From Macrotis lagotis (Eukaryota > Chordata > Mammalia > Peramelemorphia > Peramelidae): a stretch of DNA of 64,000 bases. The stretch lies in assembly GCF_037893015.1 (NCBI RefSeq), contig NC_133660.1, positions 164,173,728-164,237,727 of the forward strand, read 5' to 3'. Both the position numbers and the translations under genes were made by a program. The notes below the pieces were generated by a model. The model was not told the DNA's origin. It worked only from the letters and a program-made list of their open reading frames with translations, and ran no database searches. This document shows, one piece after another, positions 9,187-20,751 of the stretch (positions are counted from its first letter, which is position 1; every line of letters begins with the position of its first letter).

Positions 9187-10239
9187 GCTTAAATACAGAT
9201 TTATTGCAAACCAACACAGAATTATGGAGTGGGTGAAGGAGAGCAGCCTCGGGATGTAGCACGCTCTACTCTCTTTGGCTCCCATGGATAAGGGAAATAA
9301 GTTGCCCTGCTTTCCTCAGAATCCCTGTTGATGGAACTTAGTTGCCAAGTTGCTGTTGTTCAGTTCTAAAACAAAGAAAATAGGTAGTGTGCACTGACTC
9401 TACAGGGCTGGACTGGTACATGAACAGAAAGGTGGGGCAGAGGTTTAAGAAGAAAGCAAATCATCATTACAGGAGGGGAGGAAGATTTAGCTCTTTTCTT
9501 CATCTTCTTTTTTGCCTTTTTTTACTTTTCTTGATTCATGCTTTATATTCATTGATCCTCTTCTCATCTTTCTATTCTATTCCTGTATACTGACCCATCC
9601 TGAACTCGATGACTCCTGAGTTCTTATTAACCTCTTTGGCAAGATGACTTTCCCTCTCTTTCCAATTTAAACCATGACCTCATTTCTTTGACCACCATTT
9701 CATTCACCCCCATCCCCTTCCCTGTTTCTGATGTCTGCTTCCTCCTCCATGTCTGGGCATACTGGCTTACAGCCATCAACTTTTTCCTGACCTATCATTT
9801 CTTTTATCCAATACAACTAAACATGTGCTAGCCAGAACCAATTCAGACTGAGAACATATAAGTATATTTTTGCAAATCTTAGACTATAAGATATTATGTA
9901 AAGATTTCCCAACTTACAGATAGGTTTTGTTTCAAAAGTTGATGTTTAATTTAATTATTGAAATTCATAATTCATTTATATAAATTTTTTTAATAAAATA
10001 GGACTGTTTCAGGCAAGCCCCTAAGAACCATTATGTACTTGTACCTGAAGGATAGTGTAAATGGTTACATTTCATTCATTCATTTTAAACATTGCTTCTA
10101 TGTGAAATAGCCCTTAGTTACAATTTAAAATGTTAAAAACACATTTCCTCCTGTCCAGGGTAGTGAAAGGAACTCTCCTGTGAAGAAGTATAAAATGGGG
10201 AGCCTCCATCAGCAAGACCCCCCCCCCCCCAGGAGCTCC
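9187..10239. other. No recognisable gene
   Basis: Pyrimidine-rich unique-looking sequence (9480-9830) followed by AT-rich sequence. A C homopolymer occurs at about 10218-10230. No domain-bearing frame. Confidence 0.35.
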
Positions 10240-10247
10240 TAGATACC

Positions 10248-10402
10248 TTTTTTCTTTAGGTTTTTGCAAGGCAAACGGGGTTAAGTGGCTTGCCCAAGGC
10301 CACACACCTAGGTAATTATTAAGTGTCTGAGATCGGATTTGAACTCAGTACTCCTGACTTCCAGGGCCGGTGCTCTATCTACGGCACCACCTAGCTGCCA
10401 AG
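10248..10402 (-). mobile_element. tRNA-headed SINE with target-site duplication
   Basis: On the plus strand it reads aggtttttgcaaggcaaacgg ... ggatttgaactcagtactcc ... caccacctagctgcc. It is flanked by tagatacc at 10240-10247 and 10403-10410. Confidence 0.88.
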
Positions 10403-10410
10403 TAGATACC

Positions 10411-11219
10411 ATTTTGTGGAAACAATTCTATAGCTGCATAAAAGAGGACCTTTTCTAGTCAGTCTCTAACTAGATGTTCTAAATTGGGAAACACAGGAGG
10501 TTCTGAGAGTAGGAATAGGGGGTTGATTTTCTCCCTTTCTAAACATAGGTCTTTCAGAAGTTAAATGTTACTCAATCAGGAACTACCTGACTTGCTCAAA
10601 AGAAAATACTTTGGTCATGAAAGCTAAGGAAATGATATTTTCTCCTTCTTCCAGGAGGAGGGTTGGAGGGGTGGAATCCCACTTTGACATGTTCCTTAAT
10701 TTCTAATTGAGCCCTCAGAGAAGGAATGTGGGCAACAGAAAACCAATATAACTCTGACTTTGCTGCTGCCATCAGGATGATGTTTGACAGCCCTTTCTGA
10801 TTCTTCTATATGTTTATCCTTCACAGCTTCTCTTGTGATCACCCAAATCCAAGGGTTTCCAGAAATAGGGAAAGGATCTACCAAAAATTTCACTAGGTAG
10901 CTGGACATCATTTTCTAGGATTCTTAGAAATAGGTCATCCACTCGTTGCCTATTATGAAGCAACTTTGTTTTCTGTGACCCCCCAAATGGCAATTAGATA
11001 TGTCAGTAGGGTTTGGGAGTCTGTCATTGTCCCAGGACTTCCTGTGTAAAGTGGATATGACATGCCAAGGATATGGAAATTGAGCAGACCCTGGTTTCCT
11101 GATCACATACTGCCAGCAAATGAGTAATCTTGGCTTTGGAAAATGAACATTTATTAAATAAAATTCAATAGTTCTGTTTTCATTCATGGATTCTCTGTCT
11201 TCTCAACTTGAAACCATGA
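10411..11219. other. No recognisable feature
   Basis: Unique-looking sequence. Short open frames on the minus strand (10696-10911 and 10924-11187) show no recognisable motif. Confidence 0.35.
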
Positions 11220-11221
11220 AC

Positions 11222-11419
11222 AGACTCTATGACTTTGTTTTCCCTGGCTCCCTTCAAGGCCCAGCTCAGGTATTAACTCCATATGAGGCCATTCCTGATC
11301 CCCCTCTCACTCCCCAGCCAATAGTATTCTCCAGAAATTACCTTGAATTTATTGTGTGTGTGTATATATATATATACATATATATATATGTATATATATA
11401 TATTGCATTTACATATATA

Positions 11420-11452
<33 letters not shown>

Positions 11453-11525
11453 GTTCCAGTGAACTTGTTAAAGGATGCAATAATTATGTTTTATCTCAGG
11501 TGATTAATAAATGCTTCTCTTTAAT
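11222..11525 (+). repeat. L2-type LINE 3' end containing an AT microsatellite
   Basis: tggctcccttcaaggcccagctcagg, atgaggccattcctgatcccc and ...gattaataaatgcttctc are L2 3' motifs. Between them, 11354-11452 is an alternating TA/CA/TG tract with multiple self-complementary stretches. Confidence 0.65.
11354..11452. repeat. (TA)n-rich alternating tract
   Basis: Alternating purine-pyrimidine DNA made of TATATA blocks broken by ACATAT and GTATAT. It is able to form cruciforms and lies inside an L2 fragment. Confidence 0.92.
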
Positions 11526-11689
11526 TGAATAGAATTATGCTTCTTTTTTGGCATTAGCTCTAAGTCTGAAATGTTCTCTTATGGGAAGATTCTCAAAAGC
11601 AAATTTAAACATTGCAGGCAAATCACAAAGCATTCAGAAGTATTAAGTTTAGAGATGGTTTTTGGAAGGTTTGGGTTTTTTTATTCTTG

Positions 11690-11818
11690 TGTATTGGAAT
11701 TTTAGTAGACTATATGGTCTTTGAGGGGAGGAACTGTCATTTTTTAATCTGTATTGCCAACATCTAGCACAGTACACACAGTGGACCCTTAAATACTTGT
11801 TGCTTGATTGTTAGAATG
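11690..11818 (+). repeat. L2-type LINE 3' end
   Basis: gactatatggtctttgaggggagg ... catctagcacagtacacac ... aaatacttgttgcttgatt is the classical decayed L2 end. Confidence 0.65.
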
Positions 11819-11854
11819 TTCTCATTACCCATCACTGAATTCAGAGAAACTGCA

Positions 11855-12065
11855 TGCCATAGTGGGTAGAATGATATTTATGTTGTAACAAAATATTTAT
11901 TAATTATGACCTTGGAAAAGTTATTAAACCTCTGTCTGCCTCAGTCTCCTCAATTGTAAAAAGGGAATAATAATAGTATCTCTTTCAAAGGGCTATCATA
12001 AGAATCAAATTAGCTAATATATAGCTTTGAAATACCCTATAAATGCTAACTAGTGTTACTATCTC
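11855..12065 (+). repeat. MIR-type SINE
   Basis: tagtgggtagaatga ... tgaccttggaaaagttattaaacc ... cctcagtctcctcaattgtaaaa ... ataccctataaatgctaac covers most of a MIR-like element. Confidence 0.75.
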
Positions 12066-12069
12066 TGTC

Positions 12070-13479
12070 ATCACCAATGTTGAGAGGGAAGAAAGGAAAA
12101 TCAAAATTCACTTCTTGTTCCTTGTCCCAGAATCTTCAAGCAGCCCCCAAATATGAGAGCCCAGTTACCCACTTTTGGATAACTGCCTCACAGATGAGAG
12201 GGTCTAAAGTCTCTATGACATTGGCTTCTTCCTAATATTTTGTGTTTTATTTCACACGACAAGACCAGAGTTTGTAAACATATCTGAGTCCTGCTTTCAA
12301 TTGTAAACCACTGGAAAAGAAAATGAAATGACACCTAAACAAAACAACCATCCCTTTTCAATGGGCTTCTCATTCATAGAAAAATCAGTAAATATGTCTT
12401 TGTTATTTGTTAAGAAAGAACACCAAAAAATAAGACTTAAAAATTTGACCCGTGATCAGAATGAATGAATTTGACCAAGTGAGGACAAAGCATCCCAAAA
12501 TGAGAAGCTTCCATCCAAGAAGAGAAGAAAATCTAGCAGCCCCCCACTGATTTAACCAGAGAGCTCTTCCCAGGCACCAACGAACAGTTCCCTCAGCTAA
12601 CATTCTCAGTCACTCCTAATTAATAGCTTTGTTTGCCTTCAACAAGCTGCTAGGCACAGCCGCACAGAAGAGCTAATTGTTCAAAATTAAAAATAAAAAG
12701 AAAGGCAAGGAATATCAGAAAAGAGTCTTAATGTGACCTAAGGTTAGATAACACATGTTCGATCTTCTCACCAGGCAGAAGTTTCCAAGCTCTGACCTCG
12801 CAGCTTCATTCATTCCAGATTAATTAAAGAGGCTTGTAAAGGTCAACTTCCTCAAATAAAAAGGGACAAACAAGCGGTCATGCCATGACCAAAACACACT
12901 GGCATGCCAAGAAATGTGCAGCCAGCTTCCTTGTTTGCAAATCAAAATCACAGATAAGAGCCAAACATCATGACATTGTCAGCAGCCCCATTTTTGCACA
13001 TTGAAAAAATGATATATCTGTGGTATATGCACATTTACAATAACTGTTTGAATGACAGTATGTTCTCCTCTAGTGAACCCTAGCTAATTTCATAAGGAGA
13101 GAAGAACAATTAACAAATTCATGATTAAGTTCTATGTAGACTTCTCTTCCTAATGCTTACTAATTTATTTAAATGAAAACTTGGCAGATCAATGACTACA
13201 TGAAAATGTTAATTTGTCAAGTTTTTTTGGTATATAAATAGAAATGTTATATAATATAATAGCCCTTATCTAAATAGATAAAATTTAATCCTATATAGCC
13301 TTGGCCTGAGTCAGCTATTCTGCATTAATTATGAATTTATTAATTCCCGATTAACATCATAATTCACTTCTTCTCTAATTCTCCTTAACCAGAAATTATT
13401 TACCCCTCTCCACACATTTCTTCTGAGGATATAAAGCACTATAATTATACTTCTCTCCTGCACTTAGCAAAATTTAATT
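12070..13479. promoter_or_regulatory. Repeat-free block, candidate conserved non-coding element
   Basis: About 1.4 kb without any recognisable transposon. The core 12560-13060 has mixed composition and is dense in motifs resembling factor sites: TAATTA/ATTAATTAA (12619, 12820), aaggtca, tttgcaaatc, agataag, and at 13308 tgagtcagc. Three palindromes occur: GGTCATGCCATGACC (12876-12890), TGGCATGCCA (12900-12909) and TGACATTGTCA (12971-12981). Regulatory function is inferred from texture only. No conservation data were available. Confidence 0.4.
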
Positions 13480-13640
13480 TGTATTGTGGTTATTTATATT
13501 CTTGTCTTATTTCCTCTCCTAGACATTAAGCTGCTAGAGAACCTGTTTTCATTTATCTTTCCCATCCTTCATACTACAATGTAGTGTAGCCTTACACATA
13601 CAAAGTAGATATTTAACGAATGTCTATTGAATGAATGAAA
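13480..13640 (+). repeat. L2-type LINE 3' end
   Basis: gacattaagctgctagagaacc...tagatatttaacgaatgtctattgaatgaatgaa is a decayed L2 end. Confidence 0.6.
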
Positions 13641-14689
13641 GAATTTAGATTGCTCAATATAGAGAGCAGAATATCTTCCTTTTCCAAAATATTAATTAAT
13701 TGCCTAGTTAATTAAAAACAAGTCCAATACTTGCAGCTATTTTCTAAAATATCTAACCTAATTTAAGCTCTTTCTCAGCTCAATCTCCTCTATATGTTTT
13801 CTTACTTATCTGCCTTCCAGTATCCCAGCTCATTTTCCCATTGTCTGAAGGACAATAACACTAGGGTGGGGGGGAGAGGCCTGGCTTGCCAACCCCAAAG
13901 GTGAACAAAGGGATCCTGTTTTTTGGCAAGAACAGGAGGAAGTTAAAGACAGTCATGGTCCTGCCCAAACTAGGACTGATTTAACATTGGCTCGAAGACG
14001 GAGAAGCTGTGGGTCTGCTCTGATTCTGAGTCAGGGTCCTCTCTGGCCATGCCACTGGGTTTACCCAGTCTGATCTTCTCTAAGCTTCATCCATTGACTG
14101 TTCACAGGCAGCTTGGTTTGGACACAACCTAGAAACTGGGTATCAGAAGGAAGACAGAGACATCACTTTCCCAGACTCCTCTTGAGACTGGAAAGCTCAG
14201 GTTTCAGCCAATCCTTGGAGAAAGTGACCGCCAAAAGGACCTAGGTCTGCAATGGAATGAAGGTAAGATTTCCTTTCCCAACCAACAAATGGAGGGAATC
14301 TTGTGAGCTATCCCCCATAGTACCTGAGCTATGGAACAACGGAACTGAGATTCTGGGCTACAGTGAAGAGAATGGAAATAAGAAGGAAAAATAAATCTCA
14401 TAAGTTTCTTTCCTTCCTTCTTATTATTACCTCCCCCTCCTAGATACTGGAAAGATCTTGAATCTCCCAGTCTCCAATGGGATTGTCTGGCTTCTATGTG
14501 CTTGTGTTTGTCTTGGTATTGGAATCTTCTTTCCTGGGCTTTCAAAATGGAAACTAAAAGTAAACTACATTGAAAAAGAATGCTTATACAATTCCTCCTA
14601 CCCTAAACATTTCAGTAAAAATTTTAGGGGTGATAATGATAATTATATATTGTATCTAAATAGTATTTGGCTTCCTGAAATAATAACCT
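13641..14689. other. No recognisable gene or repeat
   Basis: Unique-looking, with a short G run near 13866-13873. The segment 13880-14330 is more GC-balanced than its neighbours. No supported exon. Confidence 0.35.
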
Positions 14690-14835
14690 TATTCATAAGG
14701 ACAGGCTTTCATAAATATTATTTCATTTTATTCCTATAATTTGATGGCAAAATAAGAATAGGATTATTATCCCCTTTTCGCAGATGTGGAAGGTGAGGCA
14801 CAGTGAGGCTAAGTGACTTACTTATGAATTTGCAA
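14690..14835 (-). repeat. MIR-type SINE
   Basis: ttatttcattttattcctataat ... ggattattatccccttttcgcagatgtggaaggtgaggc is the reverse MIR/CORE text. Confidence 0.6.
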
Positions 14836-15029
14836 GTTAGACCAAAAAAGGGGAAAAAAAAACCAACCCTGTTTTCTCACACGTTTTTGACTCTTTCCAG
14901 TAAGTCATCCTACTTCACAGCCTCTGCTCATTTCCTAGCACTAGGAATGCAACCCAGATGTCTCTGGCAGGCTCTGTAAGGTGGTTTCTACTCATTTTCT
15001 CCAACCTCATGTGGAGGTTAACTTGTACT

Positions 15030-15190
15030 ATTTTGTTGTGGAATTGTTTGTGTTTGGAGTAGATCATTCTCTAGACCATAAACTCCAAGAGGGCAGAGAC
15101 AACATCTTAAATTTTGCATCTCCCTCACTCCCTCCTCAAAAGCTCTTATTCATGGTAGAGGCTTAATAAATGTTTGTTGTAACTCAATTC
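15030..15190 (+). repeat. L2-type LINE 3' end
   Basis: ctagaccataaactccaagagggcag ... gaggcttaataaatgtttgttg matches the L2 terminus. Confidence 0.68.
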
Positions 15191-15197
15191 ATTTATG

Positions 15198-15355
15198 TTG
15201 AAGGAGCCAATATGGCTCAATGGGAAAGCACTCAAAGAACCTGGATTTGAACCTTGGCCTTGTTTCTTACTACCCATGTGATCATAGATACACCCCTTAA
15301 TTTCTCTGGACCTCATCTGATGTCTAAAGTCTCTTCTCGTTCTAAACCTAGAATC
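15198..15355 (+). repeat. MIR-type SINE
   Basis: agccaatatggctcaatggg ... acctggatttgaaccttgg ... tttctctggacctcatc is a MIR 5' half. Confidence 0.6.
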
Positions 15356-16058
15356 ATCTCTAATTATAAATCAACAATTACAATCTCTTGTGTGCTCAGC
15401 ATTGTGAAGTGATACAAAAGAAGAAGAAACTTAAAATCTACTTGGGAAAATTAGACATGAAGCAGTCAAAGGATAGCCCAAGACAATGTGCAGATAAGAA
15501 AGTGTGAGAGCAGGTGGTAGGTATGCCTTAAGCAGGTAAGCTTTAATATTCAAGGAATTCGGTTCAGATTAAGGAAGAAATCAGTAGGAATTGCTTAGGG
15601 CCCCCTTACCCCTCCCCCCAAGAGTGGAAAAGAAGAGAGAAGATGAGAGGAAATTTCAAAGATCAGAAAAAAGTAGAGTAAAGAAGTAAAACTGCTAAAA
15701 ATCTTTACAGAGAATTTATATTGGTGAGCAAAAAAACCAAACCTCTGCCTAGTATATAAATGAAATAGGGAACAGGAAAACTCAAAGAATATAGAAAAAC
15801 AAAAATGTAAAGAATATATGAAAAATTAAATCAAAATCACTTTACCACATAATTAAAAGTGCAGTAAATTTTGACAAAAGTAACCTCATTAATTGCAACT
15901 CTGCAAATTGCAACACATATAATGCAACATATTTAAAATTGATTAGTTGCAAAATTCAATTGCTTTTTGTTTTTCAATAGAATATTAAAATTTTAAATTT
16001 ATATAATTTTTATTTTAGGTCTTTTTTATTTGAAAACAAAGAAACTATAGTTAAAAAT
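15356..16058. other. No recognisable gene
   Basis: A-rich unique-looking sequence. 15890-15960 contains several copies of ttgcaa-type text (caactctgcaaattgcaacac). Nothing assigned. Confidence 0.3.
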
Positions 16059-16065
16059 ATCTTTA

Positions 16066-16213
16066 GGGATAGCTAGGTGGTACAGTGGCTAGAGCACTGA
16101 CCCTGGAGTCAGGAAGACCTGAGCTCAAATTCATTCTCAGACACTTAATACTTAGCTGTGTGACCTTGGGCAAGTCAATTAACACCATTGCCTTACAAAA
16201 ATAAAAAAAAAAA
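16066..16213 (+). mobile_element. tRNA-headed SINE
   Basis: agctaggtggtacagtggctag ... gacctgagctcaaat ... caccattgccttac plus an A tail. Short flanking repeats atcttta at 16059-16065 and 16214-16220. Confidence 0.88.
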
Positions 16214-16288
16214 ATCTTTAAATAAATTTTATTTTTTTGGAAAACATGTATAGGTTAACCTTTTATAATTAAAGAATAACATTTTTGG

Positions 16289-16440
16289 GCGGCTAGGTGG
16301 TGCAGTGGATAAAGCACCAGCCCTGGAGTCAGGAGTACCTGGGTTCAAATCCAGTCTCAGACACTTAATAATTACCTAGCTGTGTGGCCTTGGGCAAACC
16401 ACTTAACCCCATTTGCCTTGCAAAAACTTAAAAAAAAATT
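16289..16440 (+). mobile_element. tRNA-headed SINE
   Basis: cggctaggtggtgcagtggat ... tacctgggttcaaatcc ... aaccccatttgccttgc plus an A tail. Close to consensus, so relatively young. No clear flanking duplication. Confidence 0.9.
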
Positions 16441-17404
16441 AAAAATATTTATGCTTTGTCATAAGATAAAATTGTATACAAAATTTCCAAATTGTCATTT
16501 TTTTCATAAAAAAACTACATTTAAAAAATAAATTCAGGAAACTTTCAACTGAATATAATAAGACTGCACCATCTAGCAAAATGCAGAAGTGAATGTTTCT
16601 ACAAAGTTGAAAATTGAAATGTTCAGCACAAATTAACAAGCTATTATATAGAATTCTTCATGCATATATCATGAAATACATATATATAGTTAGAATATTT
16701 TAAAATATAGTCTATTTTTACTATAATACTTAAAATCTACTAAAATATTTTTAATAAATAGTATTTTTGATTGACAAGCCTATATTGCTAGAAAATAGAC
16801 AAAATTTTCAAAATCACTATATTCCTTGAAATTCACTAATGCTAATAGGAATATAGAAAATAGTATCCAAATACTGATACTAGCAAGAAATATAGTCAGA
16901 CTCCAGGTCCTCTCATGCAACAATATGGGCAGGCTCCAGGTCTTCTTCTAACCCAATAATTTACACTGGTGGGGTTTGAGGTGAGGCAAATTTGGGCAGA
17001 CTAAAGTGGGAAATAAGGTTGGATCTTGGCATTAAAAGATTTGTAGGATTTGGGATAGTGGCAGAGGAGAAGCTGATAGACTATTTGAAGCCCTAGAAGT
17101 GAGAATACACAGAGGAGAAAAACAGGCTGCTATTCTTCATGTATTCCCCTCATTTCTGTCATCTTGACTGGGTTACACATCTATGTAGAAGAAGTGATGT
17201 TTTAAATGATTTGTTATGGATGTTATAAGTTGGCATCTTGACCAAGCAAATACTTTTCCAATAGCAGTTTGTGAAGGAGGTCACCAGTAGGAAGAAAAGT
17301 CACAGTTGGCAGAGTTTCTGTATTTTGGGGGCTCTATTTTTTTAAATTATTGAAGACATAGCTTCCACATTGCTTCTAGGAGAAATGGTCCTGGCACAAA
17401 ACCA
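16441..17404. other. AT-rich unique-looking sequence
   Basis: No gene or repeat recognised. A short imperfect direct repeat, cagactccaggtcctctc / caggctccaggtcttctt, lies at about 16899 and 16931. Confidence 0.3.
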
Positions 17405-17600
17405 CAAAATTCAGATCTGGAAAAGACTTTAGTGATCCTCTAGTTTAATTCCCTCTAATTTTACTTATAAGGAAACTGAGATACAGAGAGAGGTTAAATA
17501 ACTTATACACGGTCATATTAGAATATTCTACATGGTGTCTGAAGTAGGATTCAGATCAGGACTAAGTATATATCCACATCCCTATCCTACCTCAGCAGCT
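17405..17600 (-). repeat. Old MIR-type tail
   Basis: cagatctggaaaagactttagtgatcctctag ... aaggaaactgagatac ... ggattcagatcagg is the same family as 476-585. Confidence 0.55.
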
Positions 17601-17624
17601 GTGCTGAGATTTGAACCCAGATAC

Positions 17625-17863
17625 TAGGGAGATAGAGTGGATAGGGTGCTGGGTTTGAAATCAGGACACCTCTCCTTAATTTCAAATTCCTCAGACACCA
17701 ACTTTGTGATCCTAGGCAAATCACTTAACCTTGTTTGCCTTGGTTTCCTCATTTGTAAAATGTGTTGGAGAAAGAAATGGTAAATCACTACATTATCTCT
17801 ACCAAGAAAACCCCAAATGGGGTCATGAAAAATCAAACACAACTGAAATGACTGAACAAGAAC
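17625..17863 (+). mobile_element. SINE with RTE-type 3' end, complete
   Basis: The tRNA-like head gatagagtggatagggtgctgg is followed by the body cctcatttgtaaaatg and ggagaaagaaatggtaaatc. The RTE-like end is ccaagaaaaccccaaatggggtcatg ... actgaaatgactgaacaag. This is the best full-length copy of the family in the window. Confidence 0.85.
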
Positions 17864-18240
17864 TATGCCTCAAAACCCAAGTTTCTTTCAGAACAAATTT
17901 AGCCTAGGGGGTGAAGGGTGGGAGTGAAAAACCTACATCATCTAAGAACATGAACTTAGATTCTATTTGAGTTAGTGTGTATTTCAAATTCCTGGACCAA
18001 AACAGCATGTACAGATCATCCAAGGAAAACTACTTGGATCTAGGAACCAGAGCCAGGGAGCTGGCTAACTGTAGATTCCTAAGAAGGTCTTGGGTTTTAA
18101 TGCTGAATCATAAAGTGCTTCCTGGGATTAGAAAATTCAAAGGAAGGGACCCTAGCAAGATCATATAGTGCAACACTGCTGTTTTATAGACAAGGATGTG
18201 CAGCAAGAACAAGGTGAAGAAGCTGGGGTGAACAGTCATA
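17864..18240. other. No recognisable feature
   Basis: Unique-looking. The frame 17977-18168 has no recognisable domain. Confidence 0.3.
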
Positions 18241-18244
18241 AGAG

Positions 18245-18286
18245 CTAATACATATACATATATATATACATACATATATATATATG

Positions 18287-18328
<42 letters not shown>

Positions 18329-18440
18329 TGATGTAGATTATCTTGTTTGATGCTCACAACAACTCTCCAAGGTAAGGTAGGTGCTATTAACTAACTTCAT
18401 TTAAGAGATAAGACTAAGAGATTAAATGACAATGAGGGGG
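18245..18440 (-). repeat. MIR-type SINE with (TA)n tract
   Basis: 18245-18329 is an alternating TA/CATA/GTATA tract. 18333-18440 (attatcttgtttgatgctcacaacaactctccaaggtaagg) is a reversed MIR body, so the microsatellite sits at the old 3' end of a MIR. Confidence 0.7.
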
Positions 18441-18459
18441 GTATGGGGGGGAAGAGTAG

Positions 18460-18655
18460 ACATGACACACTTTTCAGTTTAATCTACATTTTCTCTATCA
18501 CTTTTTAAAGTCTAGACAAACAGCAAAACAGTAAATCAAGCATTGTAGCATTTCTGATTTCTGAAATGTAAATGCTCCACACTAAAAACTTTAACAATCA
18601 ACTCTGACAAACCCCTTCAGACTGCCTCTGGCACACTCTGAGAAATAACCCACTT
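18460..18655. repeat. Dispersed repeat of unknown class, copy 1
   Basis: cacttttcagtttaatctacattttctctatcac ... taaagtctaga ... aatgtaaatgctccacactaaaaactttaacaatcaactctgac is collinear with 52880-53060. I do not recognise the family. Confidence 0.6.
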
Positions 18656-18679
18656 AAACAAAAACTCTTATGGGGAGGA

Positions 18680-18740
18680 AGTAGTCATTTTTTAAAATTA
18701 AAGGGGTCCTAAATCCAAAAAATTTGAGAATTGCTATACT
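18680..18740 (-). mobile_element. hAT-type MITE end
   Basis: aaaggggtcctaaatccaaaaaatttgagaattgct resembles the terminal part of an ancient hAT (MER5-like) element. Confidence 0.5.
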
Positions 18741-19317
18741 ATGGAATGTTCCCTCTCTCATTGCACCTCTTTGACATGAATTCAAGTTGTTTCTATACAA
18801 GATGCAAAAAGCTTGCCATGAAAACCTAATCTCCTTTGCTCCCTGGAGAAAATTACAAAGCTACTGACTGGGGTCCACTACAAGTTTGTGTTATATAATC
18901 TCCACTAAGCCCTCACCACAGCAAGGCAATCCTTTGACACATTCCTAATCCATTCACTCTCCACGGCAGCTTTTCTTGACCTTTTTTCATCCTTTCTCTA
19001 ATCTCCCACAAGTGGCCTTCTCCCTACCCTCTCAGCTGAGAGCCTTGCCTCACGTTTTCCTGACAAAATTAAAGCCACTAGCCAAGTGCTCACCTCCCTC
19101 AGGTGCCTTCTACCAGTCATCTCACTTAAAGAGGCTGCTCTTGTTCCCCAAGCAAATCCTGCCACCTGCACCAAAGATCCTACTCTATCCCACCTTCTCC
19201 AGCAGATTGCACCCTCCCATCATCCTGCTTCTCAGGAATGGATGGAGAAGTTGAAGGATCCCTGTGACTACCAGAGGAAAAGGAGATCTCTCCCTCCCTT
19301 TCTGAAAATCAGTTCTC
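18741..19317. other. Pyrimidine-rich sequence without a supported gene
   Basis: 18960-19250 is C/T-rich. Overlapping plus frames here (18976-19254 and 19086-19496) have no recognised domain, and the second runs through an old LINE fragment. It could be decayed LINE coding sequence. Confidence 0.3.
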
Positions 19318-19430
19318 AAGTATTTATTGTGTACCAGTCACTATGTGAAGTGCAAGAGATACAAAGAAGGGGTAAAAACAGTCCTTGGCTTCAAAGAACT
19401 CACATGCTAATCCAGGACCTGATGAATAGG
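19318..19430 (+). repeat. Ancient LINE fragment
   Basis: agtatttattgtgtaccagtcactatgtgaag ... gatacaaagaagg ... cagtccttggcttcaaagaactcac belongs to a recurring family (also 20752, 21245, 35467, 57300, 59725, 60425). It is probably L2/CR1-clade, and the name is uncertain. Confidence 0.55.
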
Positions 19431-20400
19431 GTGTTGGGCTGCCATACTTCTGAGAGCCCTCACTTTCTTCCACTCTTCCCTACTTTGTATCTCTAGTCAA
19501 ACTGCAACTGTTGAACAGAGAATTCTAAAGAAAAATACAATTACGGTCAGTGAATTGAAGCTAGTACACAAGACATTTGGCCCAATTCTTTATCCTCACC
19601 TGCCCTCCCTCCCCTGCTCCTCCAGTCCTTTCCATGTTGATCTGTGGGAATAGGGATGAGGAGAAAAAGGAGGGGCTGAGTCATTGTAGCAGGAAACAGG
19701 CATTAAAAATACATCAGATCTGGTATTTTGCAGCCCTGCACAGCCTGGCTCCAACTCCTTTCCCCCAGTTTATGGTGGGAAGGACGTGGGAGACTGGTCA
19801 GGAGTTTCAGTTATATTTTATTCACCAAACTGCCAGAAAACAACCACCACCACCAAAATTTAATTCTAAGATAGATAATGAGGAAACTCAATTCAGGATA
19901 TTCAAATTCAGCAACAAGGACCTCTTCTATTCTACCTTTCTATTCCCTGTACTTGGAAACAAACCTATGAAGATGAAAAAAAAAACTGATGGTGGATAAT
20001 CTGAACTTTCTCCTTTTCCCTGACTCTGGTTTATCCTTAAGCCTTTGGCAGGTTTCCAGGGCAACCAAAGCCAGTTGACCTAAATGGTAAGCTGAGTAAT
20101 TGAGCTTTGGCTAATGTGTAACTTCGCCATATGGGACTCAAGTGGGGGTTATAGGTAAGATTTTTTTTTTTGTTTCTTCATAGAGGTTTTTAATCATACT
20201 CAATGGAAGAAATTGTTTTCTAACCATTCTAGTTGTGTTTTTCCAGAACTGGAAGGTTTCAGACAGAGGTTATGTGGCTACTAATTGGAATCCTAAAGGA
20301 TGATTACTCCTGAGTCAGGGATTCCACTAGATCATCTCTGAGACCCTCCTGAGAGTCTGTGGTTGTCTCAATATCTCCTGTAGAGCTCAGACTTGGTCAC
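19431..20400. other. No recognisable gene
   Basis: Unique-looking. The frame 19577-19999 (about 140 codons, proline-rich start, basic end) has no recognisable domain and I do not call it. A T run lies at 20161-20171. Confidence 0.35.
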
Positions 20401-20404
20401 ATCA

Positions 20405-20665
20405 TTTAGAATAAAGAAATCAAGCAACTTTAAGGCTGATGGGAACCTGAGGAATCATGAAAGCTAACCCCTAAATTTAACAGATGTAAATCCTGAAGTC
20501 CAAAGAGGTTGTGGTATACTCAAAGTTATACAGAGTCAGGGCTAGAAAGGGGATCTCCTGTGTCCCAGAACACACTGATTTTTGACCTGTGCTTAGTTGT
20601 TTGTGGGCTAATAGGAGTGTCTCTGAATCTCAACATCCTTCTCTATAAAATGGGGATAAGAATAG
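20405..20665. repeat. Two old MIR-type fragments
   Basis: 20405-20575 is a reversed MIR-like tail (cttaaggctgatgggaacc ... ttaacagatgtaaatcctgaag). 20615-20665 is a plus-sense MIR piece (tctgaatctcaacatccttctctataaaatgggg). Confidence 0.45.
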
Positions 20666-20751
20666 GTAGCCAGTTTTTTGCAAAGTTGTCACATGAACAT
20701 GCAATTCAGTCTGCTAATTGTTCAAAGTTGAGTTCTGTGGCCACTGATCAA

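Noticed and set aside
8960..9262. Minus-strand frame with a K-rich and RE-repeat protein
   Set aside because: It is a translation of the TTTC and CT microsatellites.
12403..12603. Small minus-strand frame near the candidate conserved element
   Set aside because: No motif and no sign of codon preference. I treat the block as non-coding.
16289..16440. tRNA gene from the A-box and B-box-like words in SINE heads
   Set aside because: The heads are tRNA-derived promoters of SINEs. No cloverleaf of a functional tRNA can be drawn and an A tail follows.
19086..19496. 136-codon plus frame as a possible gene
   Set aside because: No domain, no splice context, and its second half crosses an ancient LINE fragment.
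19577..19999. 140-codon plus frame
   Set aside because: No recognisable motif. Overlapping unique DNA without any coding texture that I can support. A search would be needed.
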